Counted from the stretch's first letter, positions 8,560 through 19,289 are shown. The stretch is 43,619 nucleotides of DNA from Acinetobacter sp. ANC 4862 (GCF_004336635.1 NZ_SJXH01000023.1:9774-53392), one strand, 5' to 3'. A program made the numbers and translations. Notes: generated from the letters alone by a model not told the origin.

Positions 8560-9354
8560 CTAGGCAAACACGGTAACTGTCTGTCTGGAAATCGCAATCA
8601 GTCGATTCTCGGCATCCCAAAGATGAGCATATTCAGTGGAATACCCTTCTGCTGCATAATCGGTAAATACTTTATATTTAAACCAATCTTGCACATGATT
8701 ATTCAAAGGGTGAACATAAGTCACGTGCCAGGTTAGTGAACTAGCCGGTGCGAAGGTTTTAAACATCGGCAATACCCCCGGTGGCCACATATCAAATGCC
8801 ACCATCAAATCAGCCACGGTCATTTCCCGGTTGTCATGCCGCTCAGGATTAAAACGCATCCAACCACTAAAATCAGGATTTTCACTAGCGGTACATGGAT
8901 ATTGACCATCCACCCAGACCAAGTCCATCTGTCCAAAACATTCCGGGGCTAAAGGATGATGCTCCGCAATGTTTAATTGCTCAGGCCTAGGAAATTCAGG
9001 TGCAAGTTGTTCCTGTTGCACTAAAATAACCGACTGGCGATGCGTACCAAAACTGGCAATCAAGATGCTTTGCACGGCATTGTCCTGCCAGAGCCGCACT
9101 TCAACCGTGGTGACAGACTTGCCTTGACGCAAGATTTCAGCACTTAATCGAACCGGTGCCATTTGCACTGGACCGACAAAAGTGACACTGGTACTTAACA
9201 GCTGCTTTTCCGCATCTGCAACAGCAAGCAAGGCTTTTTGCATCATCATCCCTGCGACCAAACCGCCATAAATGGTGCGCCCCTGTAACCAGCCTTGCGG
9301 AATATCGACCCACTCATCCTGTTCAATTGCAGTAAATAATTGGCGCAGTGACAT
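8560..9354 (-). CDS. Acyl-CoA thioesterase of the TesB-like double hot-dog family
   Basis: The 264-residue protein starts 'MSLRQLFTAIEQDEW' and carries 'QGRTIYGGLVAGMMMQKAL', the usual substrate-tunnel helix of TesB-like enzymes. A second half with 'TWHVTYVHPLN' fits the second hot-dog domain. Such enzymes hydrolyse acyl-CoA to free acid and CoA in the cytoplasm; chain-length preference cannot be read here. It is shorter than E. coli TesB and closer to the '4HBT_3' group. It lies between uvrC and pgsA on the same strand with gaps of about 110 bp on each side, so co-transcription is possible but not required. Confidence 0.8.
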   Translation of the reverse strand: MSLRQLFTAIEQDEWVDIPQGWLQGRTIYGGLVAGMMMQKALLAVADAEKQLLSTSVTFVGPVQMAPVRLSAEILRQGKSVTTVEVRLWQDNAVQSILIASFGTHRQSVILVQQEQLAPEFPRPEQLNIAEHHPLAPECFGQMDLVWVDGQYPCTASENPDFSGWMRFNPERHDNREMTVADLMVAFDMWPPGVLPMFKTFAPASSLTWHVTYVHPLNNHVQDWFKYKVFTDYAAEGYSTEYAHLWDAENRLIAISRQTVTVFA

Positions 9355-9463
9355 CCTTCGTCCTTTGGAATTTTTAATTTGCTCTATCTTTCACTTATTT
9401 TTAACTGTTGTGAATGATCAATGACTGCTGCGTCAGTGAGCACTTTGGCCAATCTGCCTGAAT

Positions 9464-11263
9464 TTATTCATGCAAAACTTTATAAATGGTTCTCGCCATC
9501 ACATCGCCTAAACCGGGAACCAGTTTTAAGTCATTTTCCGAAGCTTTCAATACGCCTTGAATCCCGCCAAAATGGGTCAGCAAATCACGGCGGCGTTTCG
9601 GACCAAGACCCGGAATCACTTCCAGGACCGATGAACCACGTTTCTTGTCACGTTTGGCACGGTGTTTGGTAATGGCAAAACGATGTGCTTCATCACGCAC
9701 CTGCTGAATTAGATGCAGCGCTTTATGATCTTCAGGCAACTGGATTTTTGTGCCATCGGTAAAATGTAAGGTTTCCAGTCCCGGTTTACGCCCCTCACCT
9801 TTGGATACCCCGACCATAAAGGCATCCAGTCCCAAATCCTGCATTACTTGCATCGCCATATGTAATTGGCCTTTACCGCCATCAATCAGCAGTAAATCGG
9901 GCAACATGGCTTTTTTATAGCGACGGGTCAGCGCTTGGCGCATAGCCGCATAATCATCCCCGCCGGTAATATCATCAATGGAAAACTGGCGATAATCACG
10001 TTTCCGTGCACCGCCCGAATCAAATACCACACAGGACGCAACCGTTGCTTCACCCATGGTATGCGAGATGTCAAAACATTCAATCCGGTCAATCGGACGC
10101 CCGACCACCTGTTCTAACTGATGGAAACGCTCATTCAGTTCAAAATGATTGGCCAACTGTCCTTTAATGGCATGCTGCACATTCATATTGGCCAGTTCCA
10201 GCCACTCGGCACGTGTTTCCCGCACATTGGACTTGATCTGCACTTTCTTGGCGAATTCCTGTTGTAGCGCCTGTTCCAATTCTTTACGATCGGGGATCTC
10301 GACATTGACAATCAGCTCGGCAGGCACTTCATCGGCCACCTGAAAATAAAAGTTTGCCATGAAATCAGACAGCATTTGTCCCAGATCATCGCCCAGCATA
10401 TCCGGGAAATAGCTTTTACCACCCAGCATTTTACCATTGCGCACATGCATGATCTGCACACAGGTCACCCCGGCATGGTAGGCAATCGCCAGAATATCGG
10501 CTTCACCTTTGAGTTTATAAATCGCCTGCTGTGATTGAACGTCACGTAGCAATGCCATACGGTCACGGTAAAATACCGCTTTTTCAAATTCCAAAGCTTC
10601 TGCCGCAGCTTCCATTTTGGCAATCAGTTCCTGATTCAGCTCTTTGGTATCGCCCTGTAAAAAGCGAATCGAATTTTTGACATCTTCCTGATAATCTTCA
10701 GGCGAAATTAAGCCGACACAAGGCGCAGTACAGCGTTTGATCTGATACTGCAAACACGGGCGTTTACGCTGGGCAAAATAGCTGTTTTCACACTGCCGCA
10801 CATTAAACAGTTTTTGTAGCACCACCAGTGTATCCCGGGCATTATAGGCACTCGGATACGGTCCAAAAAACTTGCCGACCTGATGTTTGCCCTTGCCACG
10901 ACCGGCAGCAATACGCGGGTATGGCTTGTCACTGGACACAAAAATATAGACATAAGATTTGTCGTCGCGCAGCATGATGTTGTACGGCGGACGATGCAGC
11001 TTGATCAGGTTCTGTTCGAGCAATAAGGCTTCGGTTTCCGAGCGCACCACCAGTGTTTCAATATCATAAATACGCGCCACCAAAGCCTGTGTTTTGGGAT
11101 GCTCGATGGTTTTAACGAAATAGCTGGACACACGGTTTTTTAGATTCTTGGCTTTACCGACATACAGCAGTTCACCGTCTTTGCCCAACATCCGGTAAAC
11201 CCCGGGCAAAGTGGTCATATTGGCTAAAATTTTTTCAATATTTTTACGTGCGTTTTCGTTCAC
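9464..11263 (-). CDS. uvrC: UvrABC excinuclease subunit C
   Basis: UvrC makes both incisions in nucleotide excision repair. The 599-residue protein has the GIY-YIG nuclease at residues 18-95 ('LPGVYRM', '[14 protein letters not shown]'). A UVR motif (about 205-240), the RNase H-like second nuclease ('[21 protein letters not shown]', '[11 protein letters not shown]') and a C-terminal helix-hairpin-helix pair ('[14 protein letters not shown]', '[13 protein letters not shown]') follow. All domains are complete and in the usual order. Its codon use looks more GC-rich than the flanking genes, though it is plainly a core gene. Confidence 0.97.
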   Translation of the reverse strand: MNENARKNIEKILANMTTLPGVYRMLGKDGELLYVGKAKNLKNRVSSYFVKTIEHPKTQALVARIYDIETLVVRSETEALLLEQNLIKLHRPPYNIMLRDDKSYVYIFVSSDKPYPRIAAGRGKGKHQVGKFFGPYPSAYNARDTLVVLQKLFNVRQCENSYFAQRKRPCLQYQIKRCTAPCVGLISPEDYQEDVKNSIRFLQGDTKELNQELIAKMEAAAEALEFEKAVFYRDRMALLRDVQSQQAIYKLKGEADILAIAYHAGVTCVQIMHVRNGKMLGGKSYFPDMLGDDLGQMLSDFMANFYFQVADEVPAELIVNVEIPDRKELEQALQQEFAKKVQIKSNVRETRAEWLELANMNVQHAIKGQLANHFELNERFHQLEQVVGRPIDRIECFDISHTMGEATVASCVVFDSGGARKRDYRQFSIDDITGGDDYAAMRQALTRRYKKAMLPDLLLIDGGKGQLHMAMQVMQDLGLDAFMVGVSKGEGRKPGLETLHFTDGTKIQLPEDHKALHLIQQVRDEAHRFAITKHRAKRDKKRGSSVLEVIPGLGPKRRRDLLTHFGGIQGVLKASENDLKLVPGLGDVMARTIYKVLHE

Positions 11264-11453
11264 ATTCAGCCTTATTCACAATGATGTCTGCTTTGCTACA
11301 TGATGTGATGGTTTTCACGCCATTTTCAAGCCAATTCAGGATTTTCCTCATCATCAAACAAAGTTCCAGCAATCACCTGATTGCTAAAAGCTATAAGTAA
11401 ATCTGGCTTATTTTGCTATGCTCGAGCCATCTGAAGAATTTGGATCAAACTGA

Positions 11454-12503
11454 ATGACGACCCACAATCATGCCATGCATATCGTTAAACCCGTCACTGC
11501 AACGCATAGCACATCTGAAAAAGATAAACTGATGGGCAAGCCTCGTTTTCATTTTGAACCACTTGAGGTCATGCAGCTGTTGAAGCAGCGCATTATTGGA
11601 CAGGATGCAGCCCTGAATGAAATTGAAAAAATGCTGCATGTGGTCAAAGCCGATTTTTCCAGTCCTGAACGTCCGCTATCGGTGACTTTAATGCTGGGGC
11701 CAACCGGTGTGGGTAAAACTGAAACGGTACGCCTGATCGCTGAAGCCATCTATGGCCGCCCGGATGCTTTTTGCCGCATCGATATGAATACCCTGGCGCA
11801 AGAGCATTATGCCGCTGCGATTACCGGTGCACCTCCCGGTTATGTCGGTTCTAAAGAAGGTCATAGCCTGTTTGATGAAACTGCCATTGCCGGTTCACAT
11901 ACCCGTCCCGGGATTGTGCTGTTTGATGAGCTGGAGAAAGCCTCGACTGAGGTGATTCGTGGCTTAATGAATATACTGGATACTGGAAAACTCACTTTAA
12001 CGTCTGGCACAAAAACCATCGACTTTCGTAACTGCATGATCTTTATGACCAGTAATGTCGGTGCACAAGCTGCGCAGCAATATCTGGATAAACTGAATTT
12101 TTTGCCGAAAAAAATGCAGGATATTTGCCTTAAAAAAATACCAACCCAAACCATTATTGAAAAAGTGATGTTTAAAAAATTCGATCCTGAATTTTTAAAC
12201 CGGATTGATCGTACCCTGCATTATCAAGCAGTTCAGGATGATGCTTTACCGAAATTGGTCGAGATTGAACTGGAAAAATTCAATCAACGCCTGCAACATC
12301 AAAAGCGTGCTGTGGTTTTAACCGATACCGCCAAAGCACACTTCTACAAAAATCACGATATTCGTTTTGGCGCACGCCATTTGGCTCGAAAAATGCGCAC
12401 CGAACTGGAACCGATTCTGGCGATTTATTTTTTAAATTATCCGGAAAAAGCGCAGCTCACGGTGAGCCATACGGATGGGCAATTGATGATTCAACCGGAA
12501 TAA
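11454..12503 (+). CDS. Free-standing Clp/HSP100 D2-type AAA+ ATPase
   Basis: The 349-residue protein corresponds only to the second AAA+ module of ClpA/ClpB. It has Walker A GPTGVGKT (82-89), pore loop GAPPGYVG (125-132), Walker B IVLFDE (154-159), sensor-1 Asn201 in 'MTSN', arginine finger Arg250 in 'PEFLNRID' and sensor-2 GAR (306-308), then a Clp_D2 small domain. There is no N-domain, no first AAA ring and no IGF/IGL loop for docking ClpP. It is therefore likely a ClpP-independent single-ring unfoldase. The first about 30 residues are polar and unconserved. No obvious partner gene is adjacent. Truncation from a full-length clpA looks unlikely because every D2 motif is intact. Confidence 0.85.
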   Translation: MTTHNHAMHIVKPVTATHSTSEKDKLMGKPRFHFEPLEVMQLLKQRIIGQDAALNEIEKMLHVVKADFSSPERPLSVTLMLGPTGVGKTETVRLIAEAIYGRPDAFCRIDMNTLAQEHYAAAITGAPPGYVGSKEGHSLFDETAIAGSHTRPGIVLFDELEKASTEVIRGLMNILDTGKLTLTSGTKTIDFRNCMIFMTSNVGAQAAQQYLDKLNFLPKKMQDICLKKIPTQTIIEKVMFKKFDPEFLNRIDRTLHYQAVQDDALPKLVEIELEKFNQRLQHQKRAVVLTDTAKAHFYKNHDIRFGARHLARKMRTELEPILAIYFLNYPEKAQLTVSHTDGQLMIQPE

Positions 12504-12993
12504 CCATCTAAATAACCCTCTATGCAGTCAAACATTTGGCAGAGTATTTGACTGCAAACTATGTTCAGTTTTATTCAAATGAAATACGCGTCAACGCTGC
12601 TGATTTGCAATATTCAGCTTAAAACTTTGCAACAACGACGACTTCATTGAGTGAAAAATTGAGCTCAATTGACCTTTTTGACTAAAACTGACCAATAAAA
12701 AACTTGAAATTGGAAACTTACACCCGATCTAAATAGCCATGAAATGATTAAAAAACCTTAATTTAAACAAAAAGTTCATCACATTTTTACAAAGCACAGT
12801 AAAAGCAGAGCTGTCCACTACAAGGGTATGTTGAAAAAAAATTGATGACCCTTGCGTCACCGCTTGATACAACTTGTTATGTTCTTTTTGGATATAGTTA
12901 TCGTAAGATTAGCGAAGCTCGATGTGCGCGGGAAATGCGTACATGCTTCAAAACATCAACTTAATAAGTCCTCCAAAATAAAGGAGATCAGGC
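12504..12993. other. Non-coding gap before fadB with one hairpin
   Basis: No gene is supported. A 9-bp inverted repeat with a 14-base loop (12524-12532 with 12547-12555) lies just after the AAA+ gene; it lacks a T-run, so terminator function is doubtful. The rest is AT-rich. AAAGGAG at 12980-12986 is the fadB ribosome-binding site. The fadBA promoter must lie here, but I cannot place it with confidence. Confidence 0.6.
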
Positions 12994-15147
12994 ATGATCC
13001 ACGCTGGCAATGCCATTACCGTCCAAATGCTTTCGGACGGAATTGCAGAATTCCGCTTTGACTTACAAGGTGAGTCGGTCAACAAATTTAACCGCGCAAC
13101 GATTGAAGACTTTAAAGCGGCGATTGAGGCTGTTAAAGCCAATAGCGACGTTAAAGGTTTAATCGTTACCTCTGGTAAATCAACATTTATCGTAGGTGCA
13201 GACATCACTGAATTTGGTGATAACTTTGCTCAGGGCGAAAAAGCAATTGTGGATTGGGCGATGCCTGTTCACGAAATCTTCAACAGCTTTGAAGATTTAG
13301 AAATTCCTAAAGTTGCTGCAATCAATGGTATGGCATTGGGCGGTGGTTTTGAGATGTGCCTGGTATGTGATTACCGTGTCATGTCTGAAGCTGCTCAAGT
13401 CGGCCTTCCAGAAATCAAACTTGGTATCTTCCCGGGCTTTGGTGGTACGGTTCGTTTAAGCCGTTTGATTGGTATTGACAATGCGGTTGAATGGATGGCG
13501 ATGGCTAATCCTAAACGCCCTGATGCTGCACTGAAAGACGGTGCTGTTGATGCGGTGGTTGCTGCTGACAAACTTCAAGCAGCTGCAATTGACTTGGTAA
13601 AACAAGCGATTGCTGGTCGCCTAGACTGGAAAGCAAAACGTCAGGAAAAACTAGATCCAGTTAAACTTAGCCCAATCGAACAGATGATGGCGTTTAACTC
13701 TTCTAAAGGCGTGGTTCTTGCAAAAGCAAACCCTGCTCAATACCCTGCGCCTAAACTTCTGCTTGATTCTTTACAAGCGGGTGCAAGCCTTCCACGTAAT
13801 GAAGCATTAAAAGTTGAAGCGGAAGGTTTTGCTAAAGCTGCGGTAACGCCACAAGCGGGTGCATTGATTGGTTTATTCCTCAATGACCAGCTGGTGAAAA
13901 AGACCTCGAAGAAACATGAGAAAGGTGCGCATCCTGTAAACCAGGCAGCTGTTCTAGGCGCAGGTATCATGGGTGGCGGTATTGCTTACCAAGCGGCAAG
14001 CAAAGGCACACCAATCATCATGAAAGACATTGGTAACCCGCAACTTGCATTGGGTATGTCTGAAGCGAACAAATTATTGACCAAACAAGTTGAACGCAAA
14101 AAAATGACCCCTGCGAAAATGGGTGAAACTTTGGCGCGTATTCGCCCGACTTTAAGCTTGGAAGAGTTTAAAGAAGTGGACATCGTGATCGAAGCCGTGA
14201 CTGAAAATCCTAAGATCAAAGCTGCGGTTCTTGCGGACACTGAAAAATCAGTGCGTGAAAACACCATCATTGCATCCAATACCTCTACGATTTCAATCAC
14301 ACGTTTGGCAGAAAGCCTACAACGTCCTGAAAACTTCGTCGGCATGCACTTCTTTAACCCAGTTCACATGATGCCTTTGGTCGAAGTGATCCGTGGTGAG
14401 AAAACATCAAGCGAGGCGATTGCAACGACTGTAGTTCTTGCTCAGAAAATGGGTAAAACACCAATCGTCGTGAATGACTGCCCGGGCTTCCTAGTAAACC
14501 GTGTATTGTTCCCTTACTTCGGTGCGTTTGACTTATTGCTTAAAGATGGTGCTGACTTCCAGCAAATCGACAAAGTGATGGAAAAATTCGGCTGGCCTAT
14601 GGGTCCTGCTTACTTGATGGACGTTGTCGGTATCGATACGGGCGTTCACGGTGCAGAAGTCATGGCTGAAGGTTTCCCTGACCGTATGAAACCGGACTTC
14701 AAAGGTTCGATTCAAACCATGTACGAAGCAAAACGTTTAGGTCAAAAGAATGACGTTGGTTTCTACAAATACGAGTTAGACCGTAAAGGCAAGAAAGCGA
14801 AAAAAGTTGATCCTACAGCGTATGAATTGATTGCATCTGTAGTGACTGGCGAAAAACGTGAATTTGACGCGCAAGAAATCATTGACCGTATGATGCTGGC
14901 TTTCTGTAACGAAACTGTTCGTTGCCTGGAAGACAACATTGTAGCGACTGCTTCAGAAGCAGACATGGCGATGATCATGGGTGTAGGTTTCCCTCCATTC
15001 CGTGGCGGTCCAGCACGTTATATCGACCAAACTGGTGTTGCTGAATATGTTGCACTTTGCGACAAATATGCACACTTAGGTAAAGCTTATGAAGCGCCAC
15101 AAATGTTGCGTGACATGGCTGCTAACAACAAAAAATTCTACGGTTAA
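12994..15147 (+). CDS. fadB: Fatty-acid oxidation complex alpha subunit
   Basis: The 717-residue multifunctional enzyme carries enoyl-CoA hydratase/isomerase and 3-hydroxyacyl-CoA dehydrogenase activities of beta-oxidation and pairs with the FadA thiolase. The crotonase half (residues 1 to about 190) has '[14 protein letters not shown]' and the oxyanion-hole glycines. The NAD-binding half begins near residue 315 ('[15 protein letters not shown]') and carries '[10 protein letters not shown]' and the catalytic His in '[16 protein letters not shown]'. A C-terminal 3HCDH domain follows. AAAGGAG precedes the ATG. fadA starts 12 bp after the stop, so the two form one operon closed by a terminator at 16354-16384. 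Confidence 0.97.
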   Translation: MIHAGNAITVQMLSDGIAEFRFDLQGESVNKFNRATIEDFKAAIEAVKANSDVKGLIVTSGKSTFIVGADITEFGDNFAQGEKAIVDWAMPVHEIFNSFEDLEIPKVAAINGMALGGGFEMCLVCDYRVMSEAAQVGLPEIKLGIFPGFGGTVRLSRLIGIDNAVEWMAMANPKRPDAALKDGAVDAVVAADKLQAAAIDLVKQAIAGRLDWKAKRQEKLDPVKLSPIEQMMAFNSSKGVVLAKANPAQYPAPKLLLDSLQAGASLPRNEALKVEAEGFAKAAVTPQAGALIGLFLNDQLVKKTSKKHEKGAHPVNQAAVLGAGIMGGGIAYQAASKGTPIIMKDIGNPQLALGMSEANKLLTKQVERKKMTPAKMGETLARIRPTLSLEEFKEVDIVIEAVTENPKIKAAVLADTEKSVRENTIIASNTSTISITRLAESLQRPENFVGMHFFNPVHMMPLVEVIRGEKTSSEAIATTVVLAQKMGKTPIVVNDCPGFLVNRVLFPYFGAFDLLLKDGADFQQIDKVMEKFGWPMGPAYLMDVVGIDTGVHGAEVMAEGFPDRMKPDFKGSIQTMYEAKRLGQKNDVGFYKYELDRKGKKAKKVDPTAYELIASVVTGEKREFDAQEIIDRMMLAFCNETVRCLEDNIVATASEADMAMIMGVGFPPFRGGPARYIDQTGVAEYVALCDKYAHLGKAYEAPQMLRDMAANNKKFYG

Positions 15148-15159
15148 GGAGCAACGTGA

Positions 15160-16332
<1,173 letters not shown>

Positions 16333-16353
16333 TATTTAATTAAATACTGAGAT

Positions 16354-16384
16354 AAAAAAAACCCCGCTTAATGCGGGGTTTTTT
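16354..16384 (+). terminator. fadBA terminator
   Basis: An ACCCCGC/GCGGGGT stem with flanking A-run and T-run, 22 bases after the fadA stop. It marks the left boundary of the AT-rich insert carrying the viperin gene. Confidence 0.93.
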
Positions 16385-16471
16385 GTCCCTTATTTGTCCC
16401 CCAGAATACATCTACTAAATATTATTATTAATTTAAGGAATTATCTGACCACTCTTATTATCGAGAAAATA

Positions 16472-17353
16472 ATGACAAATTTAGTTGTTAATTGGCACAT
16501 TACTGAAGCTTGTAATTATCAATGTTTTTATTGTTTTGCAAAATGGAAAAAAAATGAGAATAGAGAACTTATTCATGATAATGAAAAAGTTCTCAAATTA
16601 GTTAAAGAAGTATCACTACTACCAATGATTATCAATCAAGTTCATGGAACTAACTTTACGGGGATTCGTCTTAATTTGGTTGGTGGTGAAACTTTTCTTT
16701 ATAAGCAAAAGATTTTAGGAATAATTAAAGAAGCAAAAAAATATCATTTTGAATTATCAGCTATTACCAATGGCACTGTATTAGATGATGAATTAATTAA
16801 AATCATTGGAAATGAATTTTTATCTATAGGCTTTAGCGTTGACTCTCTAAACAAAAATACCAATAAAGAAATAGGTAGAACTGTGAAAAATATGCCAATG
16901 GATGCTGATGAAATTCTAAAAAAAATCAATCTACTAAGAACATTAAGCCCTAATATAGAAATTAAAATAAACACCGTAATCAATGAATTAAATAAATTAG
17001 AAGACTTTAATTCATTTATTACAAAAGCTTCTCCAACTAAATGGAAAATTTTTAAAATGCTTCCAATATTGACAGAGGAAAACTCTATCAACAACGATGA
17101 TTTTTATAACTTTATAAATAGACACACCAAATTTAAGAAAATTATTTATTCAGAAAATAATGATGAAATGACCCACTCTTACTTAATGATTGATCCTCTT
17201 GGTCGCTTTTTTCAAAATAATGAACTTCTTCATGGTTACGACTACAGCCAAAGCATTTTACAAATAGGTGTAGAGACTGCTGTAAAGCAAATTAAATTTA
17301 ATATTCATAAGTTTGCTAAGAGAGCAAACTTAATGCCTATTATTTCCTTATAA
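16472..17353 (+). CDS. Prokaryotic viperin (radical-SAM antiviral nucleotide dehydratase)
   Basis: The 293-residue protein carries the radical-SAM cluster motif 'ACNYQCFYCFAKW' (Cys14, Cys18, Cys21), 'VGGET' at 70-74 and the viperin-type segment 'FSVDSLNKNTNKEIGR' (121-136). Compared from memory with vertebrate viperin, the downstream signatures also match: 'KINTVIN' (165-171), 'TKWKIFKML' (189-197), 'SYLMIDPLGRFFQN' (236-249) and 'SILQIGVETAVK' (261-272). Known viperins convert CTP, and in bacteria also GTP or UTP, to 3'-deoxy-3',4'-didehydro nucleotides that stop phage transcription. I start at the first ATG, matching family N-termini. There is no membrane helix. The gene is AT-rich, sits alone between fadA and tehB, and has no adjacent nucleotide kinase. 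Confidence 0.92.
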   Translation: MTNLVVNWHITEACNYQCFYCFAKWKKNENRELIHDNEKVLKLVKEVSLLPMIINQVHGTNFTGIRLNLVGGETFLYKQKILGIIKEAKKYHFELSAITNGTVLDDELIKIIGNEFLSIGFSVDSLNKNTNKEIGRTVKNMPMDADEILKKINLLRTLSPNIEIKINTVINELNKLEDFNSFITKASPTKWKIFKMLPILTEENSINNDDFYNFINRHTKFKKIIYSENNDEMTHSYLMIDPLGRFFQNNELLHGYDYSQSILQIGVETAVKQIKFNIHKFAKRANLMPIISL

Positions 17354-17362
17354 GCCAAATGC

Positions 17363-17399
17363 ATAAAAGTAAGAGATTTTTTAAATCTCTTACTTTTAT
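17363..17399. terminator. Bidirectional terminator between viperin and the unknown gene pair
   Basis: A 17-bp stem (17363-17379 with 17383-17399) with AAAA on one side and TTTT on the other, able to stop transcription from both directions. The stop codon of the convergent 17396-17698 gene lies within its right arm. Confidence 0.88.
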
Positions 17400-17698
17400 A
17401 AGTTCCTAATTAATCTAGTTACCTTTAAATCAAAAATTTTCATTTCTGTATCAGTATTGTTCTTTTCCCAAAGTTTGTACTCTAAAAAGAAATTATACTT
17501 TTTAAAATTATCTTCTTTTTTCAATGTAACCGTACCAGCCCTGGCACGCTGTATTTCTTTTTTTAATTTTTCATAAAAAGTATCATCACCATTTGAAAAA
17601 TCATCACTAAATGTTTTTAATTCTCCTTCATAACAAATTTCCAATAACTCTAGAAATCGAGTTACGTGCTCATTTTTCTTATTTTCATTTAACGACAT
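17396..17698 (-). CDS. Hypothetical protein beside viperin (100 aa)
   Basis: I do not recognise this family. It is a charged, probably cytoplasmic protein with many Lys, Glu, Asp and Asn residues, helical in appearance, with no signal peptide or membrane segment. Its start overlaps the end of the zinc-ribbon membrane gene by 10 bp, so the two are translationally coupled and probably work together. It converges on the viperin gene through a shared terminator. Base composition is as AT-rich as viperin, suggesting the same foreign origin. A link to defence is inference from position only. Confidence 0.7.
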   Translation of the reverse strand: MSLNENKKNEHVTRFLELLEICYEGELKTFSDDFSNGDDTFYEKLKKEIQRARAGTVTLKKEDNFKKYNFFLEYKLWEKNNTDTEMKIFDLKVTRLIRNL

Positions 17699-18153
17699 TC
17701 TCTATAGCTCTCATTTACGATGACATCACTCAGTTTTCCAGTTCTCGGATAATCTGTTCTTTCAACAATATAAGTCACAAAGCACGTGCATGTTTTAGCA
17801 ATCTTTTCAGAAGACCAATTTGACTTTAACTTCGAGTAATTTGCTTTACAGTTTCGATCAAAAACTTCAATCTGCCAATCAGACCAATTCGTATTTAATT
17901 CTGTGTAGCTAATGTTAGATGATTTTAGTCTTTCCTGAATTTGATCAATACCAAATGCTCCCACCACGCCAATAAAGACAGAAGCCGTTAAAATAGAAAT
18001 TATTTTAGAATCCTTTTGTTCTTTATTAATAACCAATAAATCATTTCTACAAGTTCCGCATTTATAAATTCCCTGACGACCAATCTCAATAACCCTATTT
18101 GTTGAATTGCATTTACTACATGTTAAATAGCCATTTGTCTCTATTTCACTCAT
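17689..18153 (-). CDS. Zinc-ribbon single-pass membrane protein, unknown function
   Basis: The 154-residue protein begins with a four-cysteine zinc ribbon (Cys12, Cys15, Cys32, Cys35; CxxC spaced by 16), then one hydrophobic segment at residues 51-69. A polar C-terminal domain of about 85 residues contains Cys102, Cys122, Cys124 and Cys153, a possible disulphide set if it faces the periplasm. No enzyme motif is visible. It overlaps the 100-aa gene downstream by 10 bp. tehB ends about 97 bp to the right, on the same strand and upstream in transcription. The composition is AT-rich, so it is probably part of the same insert as viperin. Confidence 0.72.
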   Translation of the reverse strand: MSEIETNGYLTCSKCNSTNRVIEIGRQGIYKCGTCRNDLLVINKEQKDSKIISILTASVFIGVVGAFGIDQIQERLKSSNISYTELNTNWSDWQIEVFDRNCKANYSKLKSNWSSEKIAKTCTCFVTYIVERTDYPRTGKLSDVIVNESYRECR

Positions 18154-18250
18154 CGCGGTTATTTCTTGTATACTTTAACTAAATATTAAAATATTTTAAA
18201 TCATATAGATACAATATAAAATTACTAATCTAAAATATAATTATTAATAA

Positions 18251-19120
18251 CTATACTTCAACTCTCTGCGCCAACAAGGTCGCAAAATACTGTTTAATCC
18301 GATTTCCCTGCGCATCGACCCGGTGCAACTCACCGATATCTTCATTGTATTTCACAATTTTCCAGCCTTCGTACAAAGCGCTTAACTCCCCGGCTTTAAA
18401 TGCAAAAGGAAAGTCAGGCTGTGCAGGAATATCATCTGTATCCATCGCACAGACAATCAGGTTAAAACCATTCACATTAGTCGCTTGTTGCATCTGTGCA
18501 ATGAGGGGTTTCACCGTTTTGGCTTGCAAAAACATCATCACCACAGTACAGCAAATAAAGTCATAACAACCTGTAATGCTTGGGTCTGCATTTAAATCAC
18601 GCTGCTGTACATGAATATTATCAATCTGCTCGCTCTGAATAATCTGCCTCAACTTTTGCAGACTGTTTTCATTGACATCCCAGGCATCCACTTCAAAACC
18701 ATGCTGACTTAAATACAGCGCATTACGCCCCTGCCCGCAGCCGACATCCAAAGCACGGCTACCTTGCAAATACGGCGTAGCAGCCAAGATTTCTGAGTGA
18801 GTGGGTGAAAGCTGATACTTTTTATAAAAATAATCTTGTGGCGTACAGTAAAACTTGAGCTGACATTGCACATCATCACTGGCAGAAACAATCTTGTGCC
18901 ATGCCTGTGGCTCAATAAAAGGAGGTTGCTGCTCTGAGCTAAACACATGCTCGGACTGTACGCTACCCGATTCATCCAGCATGGCAAAATGCAGCTCACC
19001 TTTTAATACGGTCAGTTTTGCCCAGGTACCGGCTTTGGTATTGTGCTGATTTTTAAAACCTTGCGGAATACTCTGCTGTGTCCAGACAGGAAGTTCTTTA
19101 TAACAAATAAGCTGTTGCAT
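18251..19120 (-). CDS. tehB: Tellurite-resistance SAM-dependent methyltransferase TehB
   Basis: The 289-residue protein has an N-terminal cupin-like DUF1971 domain (residues 1 to about 90: 'KAGTWAKLTVLKGELHF', 'FIEPQAWHKI') fused to a class I methyltransferase with glycine motif 'ALDVGCGQGRNALYLS'. This is the long form known from Haemophilus influenzae TehB; E. coli TehB lacks the first domain. TehB methylates tellurite and selenite using SAM. I start at the ATG 19118-19120 ('MQQLICYKELPVW'), which matches the Haemophilus N-terminus and has GGAG upstream; a GTG 12 bases earlier is unlikely. No tehA is adjacent. Confidence 0.92.
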   Translation of the reverse strand: MQQLICYKELPVWTQQSIPQGFKNQHNTKAGTWAKLTVLKGELHFAMLDESGSVQSEHVFSSEQQPPFIEPQAWHKIVSASDDVQCQLKFYCTPQDYFYKKYQLSPTHSEILAATPYLQGSRALDVGCGQGRNALYLSQHGFEVDAWDVNENSLQKLRQIIQSEQIDNIHVQQRDLNADPSITGCYDFICCTVVMMFLQAKTVKPLIAQMQQATNVNGFNLIVCAMDTDDIPAQPDFPFAFKAGELSALYEGWKIVKYNEDIGELHRVDAQGNRIKQYFATLLAQRVEV

Positions 19121-19257
19121 AAAAGACTGCACTCCAAAGCATCGGTGGTTGGGCTGAAATCAATTCGCTGACGATGTTTTAGCATAGCCCGTTCAACCGC
19201 AGATTGAAATAAGCTGCTTGCATTCCATTTATGCATACTCCCTGCCGGATCAAAAGC

Positions 19258-19289
19258 AAAAAACTGCCCGGTACGGACAGTTTTTTTTT
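19258..19289. terminator. Bidirectional terminator with an adjacent T9G8 tract
   Basis: Stem AAAAAACTG/CAGTTTTTT around a short GC inner stem. On the minus strand it ends the 19325-19597 gene. Nine T residues (19281-19289) are directly followed by eight G residues (19290-19297), a slippage-prone tract. Confidence 0.8.

Noticed and set aside
8434..8736. A plus-strand frame of 100 codons across the pgsA/thioesterase junction.
   Set aside because: It overlaps two conserved genes on the opposite strand and has no ribosome-binding site or protein-like pattern.
9421..11010. Several plus-strand open frames opposite uvrC.
   Set aside because: They are antisense shadows of a long conserved gene and show no recognisable protein features.
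16385..16471. An N-terminal extension of viperin by 26 residues from a TTG.
   Set aside because: No ribosome-binding site, the extension starts within a few bases of the fadA terminator, and family members begin at the equivalent of 'MTNLVVNWHITEACN'.
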